DNA of 64,000 bases from Herbiconiux sp. (GCF_004297105.1 NZ_SCVE01000012.1:248001-312000); one strand, 5' to 3'. Shown: positions 24,688-33,057, counted from the first letter of the stretch. The notes: generated by a model not told the origin, from the sequence alone. A program made the numbers and translations.

Positions 24688-25281
24688 TCAGTTGCCCCAG
24701 CGTGGGTTGTCGAGCAGCTCGGGCGAGCCGTCGCGATCGACGACGATCTTTCGGAAGCCCTTCGTCTCGATGGTGCCGTAGTCGTGGCCGGCGTCGCCCG
24801 GGAAGGCGAAGAACGTGATGAGCGGCTCCGTGGCCGACGTGTTGATGCTGCGGTGCGCATAGCGGCCCGGCACGTACACCGAACGACCCGGTCGGAACTC
24901 CTCGACCTGGACGTCGCCCTCGGGGCTCTCCATCAGCATCAGGCCCTGGCCGGAGAGGCAGAGGTAGATCTCGGCCGACTCGAGGCGGGTGTGGAAGTGC
25001 CCTTTGGTCATGAAGTACTCGTCGCCCACTTTGCCCGGGTAGGTGATGCTCGTGCCGTAGGCCACCTCGGTCTCGAGCGAGGGCACACCGAAGTCGTAGA
25101 ACTCATAGCTCAGCACGTCGTCGGCCGCGACCGCCGCGTCGAAGGCGGCGGTGTCGGCGTACATGCCGGCCATCGCCGAGAGCGGGCGGCGCAGCGAGGG
25201 ACGGTCGGCGGTGAGCCCGGACACGAGGTCGAACTGGGTGGCCACGGCCTTCGTGATGGGGGCGAGGGAGGGAGTGCTCAT
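24688..25281 (-). CDS. Cupin-type glucose-6-phosphate isomerase-like protein
   Basis: 197 residues. The motif YFMTKGHFHTRLESAEIYLC with the downstream YAHRSINT gives the His-His-Glu-His metal site of archaeal-type phosphoglucose isomerase (cPGI). That family interconverts aldose and ketose 6-phosphates and is unrelated to the housekeeping Pgi. In bacteria it occurs mostly within carbohydrate catabolic clusters. Here it probably isomerises the pathway's phosphorylated (or free) aldose to a ketose ahead of the aldolase or transketolase. Located between the dehydrogenase genes in the long operon. Confidence 0.85.
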   Translation of the reverse strand: MSTPSLAPITKAVATQFDLVSGLTADRPSLRRPLSAMAGMYADTAAFDAAVAADDVLSYEFYDFGVPSLETEVAYGTSITYPGKVGDEYFMTKGHFHTRLESAEIYLCLSGQGLMLMESPEGDVQVEEFRPGRSVYVPGRYAHRSINTSATEPLITFFAFPGDAGHDYGTIETKGFRKIVVDRDGSPELLDNPRWGN

Positions 25282-25305
25282 CAGGTTTCCTTTGTGTCGC
25301 GCCCG

Positions 25306-26247
25306 TCAGGAACGGGCGATGCGGGAGAGGGCGTCGAAGGCGGCGCCGGAGGTGGGGATGTGGATGTCGAAGACCTGGGCCATGACCCGGGTCCAGCCGT
25401 GGAGGAAGTAGAACCAGCCGTCGACGGATGTCACACCGCGATCGGCCTGGCGCGCCGCCTGGTCGAGGAACACGAGGTCGCCACGGTAGTTGAAGTCCCA
25501 GGCGATGGCGCCGGCCGGGAACCGGGCCGCGTCGGTGAGCGGCGAGCCCGGCCGGTCTTTGCCGAGGCCGGTCGCATTGACCACCACCGCGCCGGGGGCG
25601 AATTGCGCGAGCACCGCGTCGTTGAAGATCGGCTCCGGAGCGAGCGCGTAGTCGGTGGGGATGCCGAACCCGATGCGCGCGTGGAACTCGCGCATCTCGT
25701 CGAGGCGCCCCGCGCGGCGGTTCGTCACCACGAGCCGGCTCGGCACGGGCGCTCCGCTCTGCTGCCGGCGATGCAGGTGCAGGGTCAGCGCGAGCGATGA
25801 ACCGCCGGCACCGAGGAGCAGCAGCTCTGCCGTTCCGTCGCCCGCGATCGCGTCATAGGCGAGACCGCTCGTCACATCGTCCATCGCGTGGCCGAGCAGT
25901 CGGTCGCCGCGCTTGGAGATGCTGCTGATCTCATCGAGCTGCGCGGCCGACTCGCCGATCTCGTCGAAGAGGTCGCGACTCGCCTTGAAGAGGTTGAGCT
26001 TGTGGGTCGTGACGAGCGCACCGAGGGCGAACGGATCGTCGCGCAGGTACTCGACGACCCGTCGATAGACCTCCGGCGGGGAGTCGAGCGGCACGTCGAT
26101 GCCGACGATGCGCCGCGGGATGCCGAGGTGGTCGGCCCACTTCGGGAAGACCTCCATGATCGACGACGAGCCGGTGGTGACGCCCACGAAGAAGAAGGTG
26201 GGTTCCGGCTGCGGCCGGAGCGTGTCGGGTGTGAGCACCTCGGCCAT
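25306..26247 (-). CDS. Shikimate-dehydrogenase-like oxidoreductase, paralogue 2
   Basis: 313 residues, the same architecture as paralogue 1 with a 12-residue N-terminal extension. Matching segments: FFVGVTTGSSSIMEVFP, LVTTHKLNLF with candidate catalytic K83, HAMDDVTSGLAY, LLLGAGGSSLALTLHL and VVNATGLGKDRPGSPL. The shikimate-binding serines are again absent. Start and the preceding dehydrogenase stop share one base (TGATG). Having two diverged copies in different operons of one cluster suggests two sequential or stereo-opposed oxidoreductions of the same carbon skeleton. Housekeeping AroE is excluded by these substitutions and the context. Confidence 0.8.
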   Translation of the reverse strand: MAEVLTPDTLRPQPEPTFFFVGVTTGSSSIMEVFPKWADHLGIPRRIVGIDVPLDSPPEVYRRVVEYLRDDPFALGALVTTHKLNLFKASRDLFDEIGESAAQLDEISSISKRGDRLLGHAMDDVTSGLAYDAIAGDGTAELLLLGAGGSSLALTLHLHRRQQSGAPVPSRLVVTNRRAGRLDEMREFHARIGFGIPTDYALAPEPIFNDAVLAQFAPGAVVVNATGLGKDRPGSPLTDAARFPAGAIAWDFNYRGDLVFLDQAARQADRGVTSVDGWFYFLHGWTRVMAQVFDIHIPTSGAAFDALSRIARS

Positions 26248-27299
26248 CAGGCCACCTCCCCGAACACGATGACCGACTTCATGCCGGCGCCCGAGCGGGA
26301 GGTCTCCATCGCCGCGTGGATGTCGTCGAGCGCCCACCGGTGCGAGACGATCGGCGAGAGGTCGATGTCGCTCGTGGCGACGATGTCGATCACGTCGCCG
26401 TAGTCGGTGACACTCGAGCCCGTGGTGCCGGTGAGGATCTGCTCGCGGTAGTGCAGCGAGTTCACGTCGATCGGGGGCCGGGCTCCGTCACCCAGACCGG
26501 AGAAGACGTTGATGCGGCCCAGACGACCGGCGAGGTCGGTGGCCGAGGCGATGACCTCGGGTTTCGAGACGCAGGTGATCACCACGTCGACCCCCTGGCC
26601 GTCGGTCAGCCGCATCACCTCCTCCCGGAGATCGAGTTCGGAGACGTTGATCAGGTGGTCCGCTCCCATCAGACCCGCGATGTCGAGCCGCGGCTGACGG
26701 GTGTTCGCCACGATCACCTGACGTGCACCGGCGCGCTTCGCGAGGGCGGTGTGGAAGCATCCGATCGGCCCGGCCCCGATGATGAGCACCGAGTCGGCCG
26801 CCGACAGGCCGATCGCGCGCTGGCCGTGCAGGCAGCAAGACAGTGGCTCGATGACGGCGGCGATCTCGTCGCTCAGATGCGCAGGAACCGGGAACACGTT
26901 GCCGCGCTCGAAGGCGATGGCCGGGATGAGGAGGTACTCGGCGAAGCCGCCGTTCATGGTGATGCCGAACGCCTCGTAGTCGGGGCAGAGCTGGTTGAGG
27001 CCGCGGGCGCACATGGCGCACCGGCCGCATCCGACGTTGGGGGCGGCACTGACCCGGTCGCCCACCGCGAAGCCCTGAACATCGCGGCCCACCTCGACGA
27101 TGTCGCCCGTCCACTCGTGGCCGAGCACGCGCGAGGTGCCTGCCGGGATGCGGAAGTGGCCGTGCTTCGAGATGCGCAGGTCGGTGCCGCACACGCTCGC
27201 CGCGCGCACGCGCACGAGCGCGTCGCCCGGCCCCACTTCGGGGAGGGGGATGTCGGCGACCTCGATGAGGCCCGGCTCCCGGAAGACGGCGGCCCTCAT
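26247..27299 (-). CDS. Zinc-binding dehydrogenase (sorbitol/threonine dehydrogenase type)
   Basis: 350 residues from the ATG at 27299. Catalytic zinc ligands in SVCGTDLRI and RVLGHEWTG, an intact structural-zinc motif CGRCAMCARGLNQLC, and the Rossmann motif VLIIGAGPIGCFHTALA. It belongs to the MDR sorbitol/xylitol/threonine-dehydrogenase group that oxidises polyols or sugar hydroxyls with NAD+. It overlaps the next MDR gene upstream by 4 bp, so two paralogous dehydrogenases are made side by side. Substrate unknown. Confidence 0.87.
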   Translation of the reverse strand: MRAAVFREPGLIEVADIPLPEVGPGDALVRVRAASVCGTDLRISKHGHFRIPAGTSRVLGHEWTGDIVEVGRDVQGFAVGDRVSAAPNVGCGRCAMCARGLNQLCPDYEAFGITMNGGFAEYLLIPAIAFERGNVFPVPAHLSDEIAAVIEPLSCCLHGQRAIGLSAADSVLIIGAGPIGCFHTALAKRAGARQVIVANTRQPRLDIAGLMGADHLINVSELDLREEVMRLTDGQGVDVVITCVSKPEVIASATDLAGRLGRINVFSGLGDGARPPIDVNSLHYREQILTGTTGSSVTDYGDVIDIVATSDIDLSPIVSHRWALDDIHAAMETSRSGAGMKSVIVFGEVA

Positions 27300-28420
27300 C
27301 GTGCTCCCGCCTTCTCGAGCGAGCCGGCGAGGGAAGCCGACAGCGAGGCCTCCAACGCCGCAGCGCGCTCGGCGAGGGCATCGGCTGAGACGGCGAAGAT
27401 CGTCTTGTTCGACCAGCCTGCCCGGTCGGCCAGCCGGGCGAACACCTCCGGGGCGTCGTCGAGCTCTTCGACGTGGCTCACCAGGTCGTCGACCTTGAGG
27501 GTTCGGCCGAGGCAGGCCACCACCATCTCCCAGTCGTTGGTGACGCGCGGCGTGATCACCGCGTTCCAGGTGCCGCGCAGCACGAGCTCCCGGCGCAGGA
27601 TGCGCGACACGGTCTCCTTGGGCAGCGCGACATCCGTGCTCAGATCGCCGAGCAGGATGACCTGACCGCGGTGGGCGGCCGAATGCACCGCCTGGAGGAA
27701 CGTGATGCCGAGCCCGCTCGCCTCGACGGCGATGTCGACCCCCCGCCCCCCGGTGGCCGCGAGTGCGAGCTCGTCGGATGGGCCGGTCGTGGCGTCGAGG
27801 GTCTCGAAGCCGAGGTGCTGGGCCACGGCGCGCTTGCGCTCGTCGACGTCGGACACGATCACCCGCACCACGCCCAGGATGCGCAGCCACTGCGCCGCGA
27901 ACAAGCCGATCGGCCCGGCCCCGATCACGAGGGCGGAGGCGTTCGGGGGCACCTCGGCCTTGCGCACGGCGTGCAGCGCGACACCGGCGGGCTCCACCAG
28001 GGCTCCCGCGATGAGGGTGGTGCCCTCCGGCAGCTTCACGAGGTTGCGCTCCGGCACCCGCAGGAACTCCTCGAGTCCGCCATCGCGGCGTGATCCGAAG
28101 TAGTCGTACTTCTCGGCGAGGGTGTATTCGCCGATCTCGGTCATGGGGTCGGCCGCATCCGGGATGCACGGGAAGATCGCGACACGGTCGCCCGCCCGCA
28201 GTGCACCGCTCGGGGAGTCCTCCTCCACGGTGCCCGACATCTCGTGTCCGAGCACGAGCGGGAAGCCGTATCCCTTGCCGACGCCGAACCGGAGCACATC
28301 GGAACCACACACCCCCACGGCGCCGATGCGCACGAGCACGGGGTCGATGCCGACCGGTTCGGGCAGGGGGACGTCGAGCACGGCGATGTCGCGCACGCCG
28401 CGCAGTACTGCTGCCTTCAT
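27296..28420 (-). CDS. Galactitol-1-phosphate-dehydrogenase-like MDR protein lacking structural zinc
   Basis: 374 residues from the ATG at 28420. The overall pattern (KGYGFPLVLGHEMSGTV, EKYDYFGSRRDGGLEEF, ALVIGAGPIGLFAAQWLRI) matches the GatD group of medium-chain dehydrogenases. The catalytic Cys (GVCGSD), His and Glu are kept. The four structural-zinc cysteines are replaced: the segment reads CIPDAADPMTEIGEYTLAEK. The C-terminal 30 residues form an Ala/Ser-rich helix not usual for the family. Probably oxidises a polyol or polyol-phosphate to a ketose in this pathway; it overlaps the downstream MDR gene by 4 bp. Confidence 0.83.
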   Translation of the reverse strand: MKAAVLRGVRDIAVLDVPLPEPVGIDPVLVRIGAVGVCGSDVLRFGVGKGYGFPLVLGHEMSGTVEEDSPSGALRAGDRVAIFPCIPDAADPMTEIGEYTLAEKYDYFGSRRDGGLEEFLRVPERNLVKLPEGTTLIAGALVEPAGVALHAVRKAEVPPNASALVIGAGPIGLFAAQWLRILGVVRVIVSDVDERKRAVAQHLGFETLDATTGPSDELALAATGGRGVDIAVEASGLGITFLQAVHSAAHRGQVILLGDLSTDVALPKETVSRILRRELVLRGTWNAVITPRVTNDWEMVVACLGRTLKVDDLVSHVEELDDAPEVFARLADRAGWSNKTIFAVSADALAERAAALEASLSASLAGSLEKAGAR

Positions 28421-28425
28421 GGAGG

Positions 28426-29262
28426 TCAGACCTCCATGCCGTACCGGAGCACCTTGTGGGTGGGGTACAGCGAGAAGGTGGGGATGGTGACATCCGGGGT
28501 GCGGGTGGCGATGTAGAGGGCGGCCTCGGCCACGTTCGACACGTCGATGCAGCTGGCCGACAGGCCCTCCGCGATCTCCTTCTCGTCGAGCCAGCCGTCG
28601 GTGTAGGCCGGGAGGTCGCCGTCGTAGAGCCCCTTGTCGATGATCTCGGTCATCGGCGTGCGCACGTGCGAGGGGTTCAGAACGGTGACGCCGATGTTCT
28701 TCTCCATCCCCTCGATGAGGATGTTCTTCGACAGACCGAGCATGCCGTGCTTCGACGCGCGATAGGGGCTGTGTCCGGGACCGGAGGCCACCTTCGTCGA
28801 CGAGGAGCCCATGTTGATGATGCGGCCACCCGAGGCCTGCTTCTCCATCTGCAGGAACGCTTCGCGGCAGCAGAGGAAGACGCCGGTGAGGTTGGGCTCG
28901 ATGGTCTTGTTCCACTCCTCGAGCGTCACCTCGGTGATCGGCGGCGCGAGCGAGTCGCGGCCGGCGCTGTTCACCACGAGGTCGAGGCGGCCCCACTTCG
29001 CGATGGTCTCGGCGAAGAACGACCGCACCTGGTCTTCGCTGACCACGTTGCCGGTGAGGGCGATCACGTCGCCGCCGCGCTCCACGATGTCGGCGGCCAC
29101 CTGATCGAGCCGGGCGGTGTCGATGTCGATCAGAGCCACCTTGGCACCGTTCGCGGCGTAGATCCGCGCCACCGCTTCACCGATTCCGGATGCCGCACCG
29201 GTGATGAGGGCGACTCTGCCGACGAGCGCGTCGCCGGCGAGGGGGAGGTAGTCAGGCACCAT
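28426..29262 (-). CDS. Short-chain dehydrogenase/reductase (SDR)
   Basis: 278 residues from the ATG at 29262, selected because AGGAG lies 8 nt upstream; a longer upstream ORF would lie inside the aldolase gene. TGAASGIG nucleotide motif, catalytic Ser in NMGSSSTKVAS and the YRASK pair. The C-terminus (about 225-278, DEKEIAEGLSASCIDVS to KVLRYGMEV) is longer and different from common SDRs, which may cap the active site. It overlaps the aldolase stop by 11 bp and precedes the MDR pair, placing four consecutive oxidoreductases in a row. Confidence 0.87.
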   Translation of the reverse strand: MVPDYLPLAGDALVGRVALITGAASGIGEAVARIYAANGAKVALIDIDTARLDQVAADIVERGGDVIALTGNVVSEDQVRSFFAETIAKWGRLDLVVNSAGRDSLAPPITEVTLEEWNKTIEPNLTGVFLCCREAFLQMEKQASGGRIINMGSSSTKVASGPGHSPYRASKHGMLGLSKNILIEGMEKNIGVTVLNPSHVRTPMTEIIDKGLYDGDLPAYTDGWLDEKEIAEGLSASCIDVSNVAEAALYIATRTPDVTIPTFSLYPTHKVLRYGMEV

Positions 29263-29944
29263 GAGGGTGCTCCTTTCCAGATGGTTCTCTGATGGTTCGT
29301 ACGGCGTCGGCGGCGGATGCCGCTCGGCGCGAGATCTCGGCGAAGTCGCCGGAGTCGAGAAGGGCACGGGGAGCGATCCAGGTGCCACCGCAGGCGAGGA
29401 CGTTGCCGCGCTCGAGATAGCGCGGCAGGTCGTCGACCCGGATGCCGCCGGTGGGCATGAACCGGGCGTGCGGATACGGGCCCGCGAAGGCGTCGAGGAG
29501 AGCCACTCCGCCCAGCACCTCGGCGGGGAACAGCTTCACGACGGCCGCGCCGAGCCCGAGAGCGCGCTCCACCTCGGATGCGGTCGCCGCCCCGGGGATG
29601 AAATCGAGCCCGTGCCGGTGTGCGTGAGCCACGACGTCGGGCGTCGTGCCCGGTGCCACTCCGAAGTGGGCACCGGCCTCGGCGGCTGCGACGACGTCGG
29701 CCGGGCTCAGCAGAGTGCCGGCGCCGACCACGAAGTCGGGCAGCGCGGCGCGCACGGCACGGATCGCCTCGGCCGCCGCGGGCGACCGGAAGGTCACCTC
29801 CATTCCGGGCAGGCCACCCTCCGCGAGCGCCTCGGCGAGACGGACTCCTTCATCGGCCGAGGCGACCACGACCACGGGCACGACGCCCGCCTGGCGGAGG
29901 AATTCCGTGGTCGACGACGACGCCCGGTCGATCACGGCGCTCAC
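29252..29944 (-). CDS. KDPG/KHG-type class I aldolase, second copy
   Basis: 230 residues starting at a GTG that overlaps the ABC-ATPase stop (GTGA). Catalytic residues of the family are intact: E49 and R53 in MEVTFRSP, and Schiff-base K137 in AVVKLFPAEV. Phosphate-loop-like PTGGIRVDDL and CGGTWIAP are present. It would cleave a 2-keto-3-deoxy acid (or condense pyruvate with an aldehyde) as the carbon-splitting step of this pathway. Unlike the copy at 118-765, the Arg is kept, so the two should differ in substrate. Confidence 0.88.
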   Translation of the reverse strand: MSAVIDRASSSTTEFLRQAGVVPVVVVASADEGVRLAEALAEGGLPGMEVTFRSPAAAEAIRAVRAALPDFVVGAGTLLSPADVVAAAEAGAHFGVAPGTTPDVVAHAHRHGLDFIPGAATASEVERALGLGAAVVKLFPAEVLGGVALLDAFAGPYPHARFMPTGGIRVDDLPRYLERGNVLACGGTWIAPRALLDSGDFAEISRRAASAADAVRTIREPSGKEHPHGA

Positions 29945-30768
29945 GACGCGGTCTCCAGTCCCAGCTGCTCGGGGGTCTTCGCCCCCACCATCATGGCCAC
30001 GGCGTCGCCCATGTCGATCTGTGCGGTCTCGACCAGTGCGATCCGCTTGCCGAGTCGCTGGATGTGCACGCGATCGGCGACCTCGAAGATCTGGGGCATG
30101 TTGTGCGAGATTAGGATCACCGGGATGCCGCGGGCATTGATGTCCTTGATGAGTTTCACCACGCGCCCCGACTCCTTCACACCGAGAGCGGCGGTGGGCT
30201 CGTCGAGGATGACGACCTTCGAACCGAAGGCCGCGGCCCGCGCCACGGCGACACCCTGGCGCTGGCCCCCTGAGAGGGTCTCGACCGACTGGCCGACGTT
30301 CTGGAGCGTCTGGAGTCCGAGTTCCGACATGGCGCCGAGGGCTTCCTGTCGCATCTTCTTCTTGTCGAGCATCCGGAACACGCTGCCGGCGATGCCCGCC
30401 CGGCGGAGTTCGCGGCCGAGGAAGATGTTGCTCGCCACATCCAGTGCGGGCGACACGGCGAGACTCTGGAACACCGTCTCGATGCCGAGCTTGCGCGCCT
30501 CGACGGGCGACTTCAGCGTCGCGGGCACGCCGCTCACGAGCAGTTCGCCTTCATCGGGCTGCACCGCGCCGGAGAGGCACTGGATGAGAGACGACTTGCC
30601 GGCGCCGTTGTCGCCGATGATCGCGAGCACCTCGCCCTGGCGGATCTCGAAGTCGGTCTCGTCGAGCGCCACGACGTGGCCGTAACGCTTCACGATCTTG
30701 CGGGCCTCGAGCACGAGCTCGGTCGACCGCGCGGAGGGCGTGGTGGGGGTGACGGATTCGGTGGTCAT
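29941..30768 (-). CDS. Sugar ABC transporter ATP-binding protein, single-domain (FrcA-like)
   Basis: 275 residues with one complete ATPase: Walker A IIGDNGAGKSSLIQ, Q-loop TVFQSLAV, signature LSGGQRQG, Walker B VVILDEPTAAL and switch His in LISHN. Most CUT2 sugar ABC systems have a fused double ATPase of about 500 residues; the single-domain form is typical of the fructose-type FrcBCA branch. It forms a homodimer at the cytoplasmic face of the permease encoded one base upstream. Confidence 0.92.
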   Translation of the reverse strand: MTTESVTPTTPSARSTELVLEARKIVKRYGHVVALDETDFEIRQGEVLAIIGDNGAGKSSLIQCLSGAVQPDEGELLVSGVPATLKSPVEARKLGIETVFQSLAVSPALDVASNIFLGRELRRAGIAGSVFRMLDKKKMRQEALGAMSELGLQTLQNVGQSVETLSGGQRQGVAVARAAAFGSKVVILDEPTAALGVKESGRVVKLIKDINARGIPVILISHNMPQIFEVADRVHIQRLGKRIALVETAQIDMGDAVAMMVGAKTPEQLGLETAS

Positions 30769-30769
30769 G

Positions 30770-31843
30770 TCATCGTCCGATCTTGCGAAGGCGCTGGTCG
30801 ACGGCGACCGCGCCGATGATGAGGATTCCGATGGTGAACTCCTGCCAGAGGTTGTCGAACCCGGCGAGGGAGAGACCGCTGGAGAAGACTCCGACGATCA
30901 CCGCGCCGAGCAGGGTGCCCATGATGCGGCCGCGGCCGCCGAAGAGGCTCGTGCCACCGATCACCACGGCGGTGATGGAGGCGAGGTTGTACGAGGCACC
31001 CGCGGTGGGTGAGATCGAGCCGATGCGGCCGATCAGCAGCCACGCGGTGACGCCGATGATGGCGCCGGCGACCACGTACACCGACATCAGCACGCGGTTC
31101 ACCCGGATGCCGCTGAGCCGTGCCGCCTCGAGGTTGTCGCCGACCGCGTAGATGTGGGTGCCCCACGCGGTGCTCCTCAGGATGTAGGCGAACACGACGA
31201 ACATCAGGATCGTGAGCACCTGACCGAAGGTGAAGGTGGTGCCGAGCACCTGGAAGCCGGTGCCGAGCCAGTTGAACAGCGCGGGCACGTCGGCGTAGGG
31301 CACGCTCTCACCGTCGGAGATGAAGATGTTGAGGGCGTAGAAGATGCTCAGTGTGCCGAGGGTGGCGATGAAGGGCGGGATGTTGAGCTTCGTCACGATG
31401 AGGCCGTTGATGGCACCACAGGCCACCCCGACGAGGATGCCGAGCACCAGGGCGAGTTCGACCGGGAGGCCCAGCGTCACCGCGAGCTTGCCCATCACGA
31501 CCTGCGCGAGAAGCATCACCGCGGCGACCGAGAGGTCGATTCCCGCGGTCAGGATGATGAGGGTCTGCGCGATGCCGAGCATCGCGATCACCTGCACCTG
31601 CTGCAGGATCAGGGAGAAGTTCTGGAGCGTGCCGAAGTTCGGCGACACGATCGAGAACACGATCAGCGCGAGCACGAGCACCGCGAGCGGGCCGATCAGG
31701 GGTCGCGAGAGCATCCGGCGCTCCACCCACTGGAGGGGGGTGAGGCGGCCGCCGCCGTCGATCTCGACGAGACCCATCGGCGACTTCGGGGCGGGGATGC
31801 TCGCCCGCTCGGCGTCCGGGGTGTCGGTTGCGCTTCTGTTCAT
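30770..31843 (-). CDS. Sugar ABC transporter permease (FrcC/RbsC-type)
   Basis: 357 residues from the ATG at 31843 (AGGAAG upstream). About ten membrane helices; motifs GIAQTLIILTAGIDLSVAAV and the coupling region GGRGRIMGTLLGAVIVGV are characteristic of BPD_transp_2 permeases of CUT2 importers. The N-terminal 45 residues are hydrophilic and cytoplasmic. Functions with the ATPase and binding protein of the same operon to import a monosaccharide or polyol. Confidence 0.92.
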   Translation of the reverse strand: MNRSATDTPDAERASIPAPKSPMGLVEIDGGGRLTPLQWVERRMLSRPLIGPLAVLVLALIVFSIVSPNFGTLQNFSLILQQVQVIAMLGIAQTLIILTAGIDLSVAAVMLLAQVVMGKLAVTLGLPVELALVLGILVGVACGAINGLIVTKLNIPPFIATLGTLSIFYALNIFISDGESVPYADVPALFNWLGTGFQVLGTTFTFGQVLTILMFVVFAYILRSTAWGTHIYAVGDNLEAARLSGIRVNRVLMSVYVVAGAIIGVTAWLLIGRIGSISPTAGASYNLASITAVVIGGTSLFGGRGRIMGTLLGAVIVGVFSSGLSLAGFDNLWQEFTIGILIIGAVAVDQRLRKIGR

Positions 31844-31900
31844 GGTCGGACTTCCTACGTCTTTGTGCGGATGATTCCGGGGATCGGGTATCGCGGAGGG

Positions 31901-31934
31901 CCGGGGGCGGCGGCGATGACGCAACCGCCCCCGG
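31901..31934. terminator. Stem-loop between binding-protein and permease genes
   Basis: A 10-bp GC-only stem, CCGGGGGCGG (31901-31910) with CCGCCCCCGG (31925-31934), lies 12 bp past the binding-protein stop. Such hairpins commonly stabilise the binding-protein mRNA or partly terminate, giving more binding protein than permease. Confidence 0.6.
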
Positions 31935-31946
31935 ATGCTCAGGGGG

Positions 31947-32987
31947 TCAGCCCCAGCACTTGTCGAGACCGAAGGTGGTGTCTTCGGAGTCGACGCCCGA
32001 CTGCGGCTTGTCGGTGATGAGGGTCACACCGGTGTTGGTGAAGTCGAGGCCGTCGCTGTTCTGCGGCTTCGTGCCGTCGGCGAGGTAGGCCTTCACGGCC
32101 TGGAGCGCCTGCTTCGACATCTCGAGCGGGAACTGCATGGAGGTGGCGGCGATGACGCCCTCCTTCACGTTCGTGACCCCGGGGCAGCCTCCGTCGACGG
32201 AGACGATGGTGATGGAGTCCTGGAGACCGGCCGCAGTCACCGCCTGGTAGGCACCGGCCGCCGTGGGCTCGTTGATCGTGTAGACGAGGTTGATGGTCGG
32301 ATCCTTCTGCAGGAGCTTCTCCATGCCGGTGCGGCCGCCGGCCTCGTTCGCGTCGGTGACTTCGTGACCGATCAGGCGTGGGTCTGTCTCGTCCCACATC
32401 TTGGTGGGATCGGCGAGGTCGATGCCGAAGCCCTCGAGGAAGCCCTGGTTGCGGGCCACGTCGACCGGGATCTGATCGGTGCTGAGGTCGAGGGTGGCGA
32501 TGCGCGCGGGAGTGTCGCCGAGCGCCGCCTTGGCCCACTCGCCCACGAGCTTGCCGGCGAGCACGTTGTCGGTGGCGAAGGTGCCGTCGATCCCCGAGCC
32601 CTCGCTGAGAGGCGAGTCCATCGCGAAGACCACGATGCCCGCATCCTGAGCCTTCTTGATGGCGGGCACGATGCCGTCGCCGGCCGGAGTGATGAGGATC
32701 GCCTTGGCGCCCTGGGCCGTGAAGTTCTCGATGGCCTTGATCTGCGAGTCGACGTCGCTCTGGCCGTCTCCGCTCGCGACCTGGAGGTTGAAGCGGAGCG
32801 CCTCGGCCTCCGTCTTCGCTCCCTCGGTCATCTTCACGTAGAAGGGGTTGTCCTGGGTCTTGATGACGAGGCCGACCAGCGGCTCGTCCGAGTTCGACGA
32901 AGAAGCGGCGCTGCAGCCGCTCAAGCCGAGGAGCACCATCGCTCCAGCGGCGGTCGCAGCGACGATGCTGCGAGTTCGTGCGTTCAT
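31947..32987 (-). CDS. Sugar ABC transporter substrate-binding lipoprotein (FrcB-like)
   Basis: 346 residues. Lipoprotein signal with lipobox LLGLSGC (Cys25), then a Ser-rich linker and a periplasmic-binding-protein type-1 fold: VGLVIKTQDNPFYVKM, ASGDGQSDVDSQIKAIENF, AKAILITPAGDG, FAMDSPL, ATDNVLAGKLVGEWA. The segment order is that of the fructose/ribose group with the FrcB-like SDVDSQ element. The C-terminus contains TINEPTAAGAYQAV and a late Cys (DKCWG) that could pair with Cys in DGGCPG. First gene of an eleven-gene minus-strand operon ending with the RpiR regulator. Confidence 0.92.
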   Translation of the reverse strand: MNARTRSIVAATAAGAMVLLGLSGCSAASSSNSDEPLVGLVIKTQDNPFYVKMTEGAKTEAEALRFNLQVASGDGQSDVDSQIKAIENFTAQGAKAILITPAGDGIVPAIKKAQDAGIVVFAMDSPLSEGSGIDGTFATDNVLAGKLVGEWAKAALGDTPARIATLDLSTDQIPVDVARNQGFLEGFGIDLADPTKMWDETDPRLIGHEVTDANEAGGRTGMEKLLQKDPTINLVYTINEPTAAGAYQAVTAAGLQDSITIVSVDGGCPGVTNVKEGVIAATSMQFPLEMSKQALQAVKAYLADGTKPQNSDGLDFTNTGVTLITDKPQSGVDSEDTTFGLDKCWG

Positions 32988-33008
32988 GAGTACCTCTCGA
33001 AGGAAGGG

Positions 33009-33057
33009 AAATGATTACCGGTGGAATTAGAATAGGGGAAATTTCTACGATTACAAG
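33009..33057 (-). promoter_or_regulatory. Promoter of the ABC/catabolic operon with paired RpiR-type sites (region D)
   Basis: Minus-strand -35 TTGTAA (33057-33052) and -10 TATTCT (33035-33030), 16-bp spacer. The spacer contains GAAATTTC (33039-33046), so a bound protein would block RNA polymerase. A second site, minus-strand CGGTAATCATTTC (33021-33009), sits between -10 and the start codon. Confidence 0.6.

Noticed and set aside
15881..26247. Housekeeping shikimate dehydrogenase (aroE) for either SDH-like gene
   Set aside because: The substrate-binding Ser-x-Ser is replaced in both, and both lie in catabolic operons.
14965..33057. Naming the cluster as an apiose, sulfoquinovose (sulfo-transketolase) or inositol pathway
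   Set aside because: The split transketolase and kinase fit parts of these, but diagnostic enzymes (apulose kinase, sulfolactaldehyde enzymes, IolB/C/D/E) are missing and the SDH-like proteins are unexplained.
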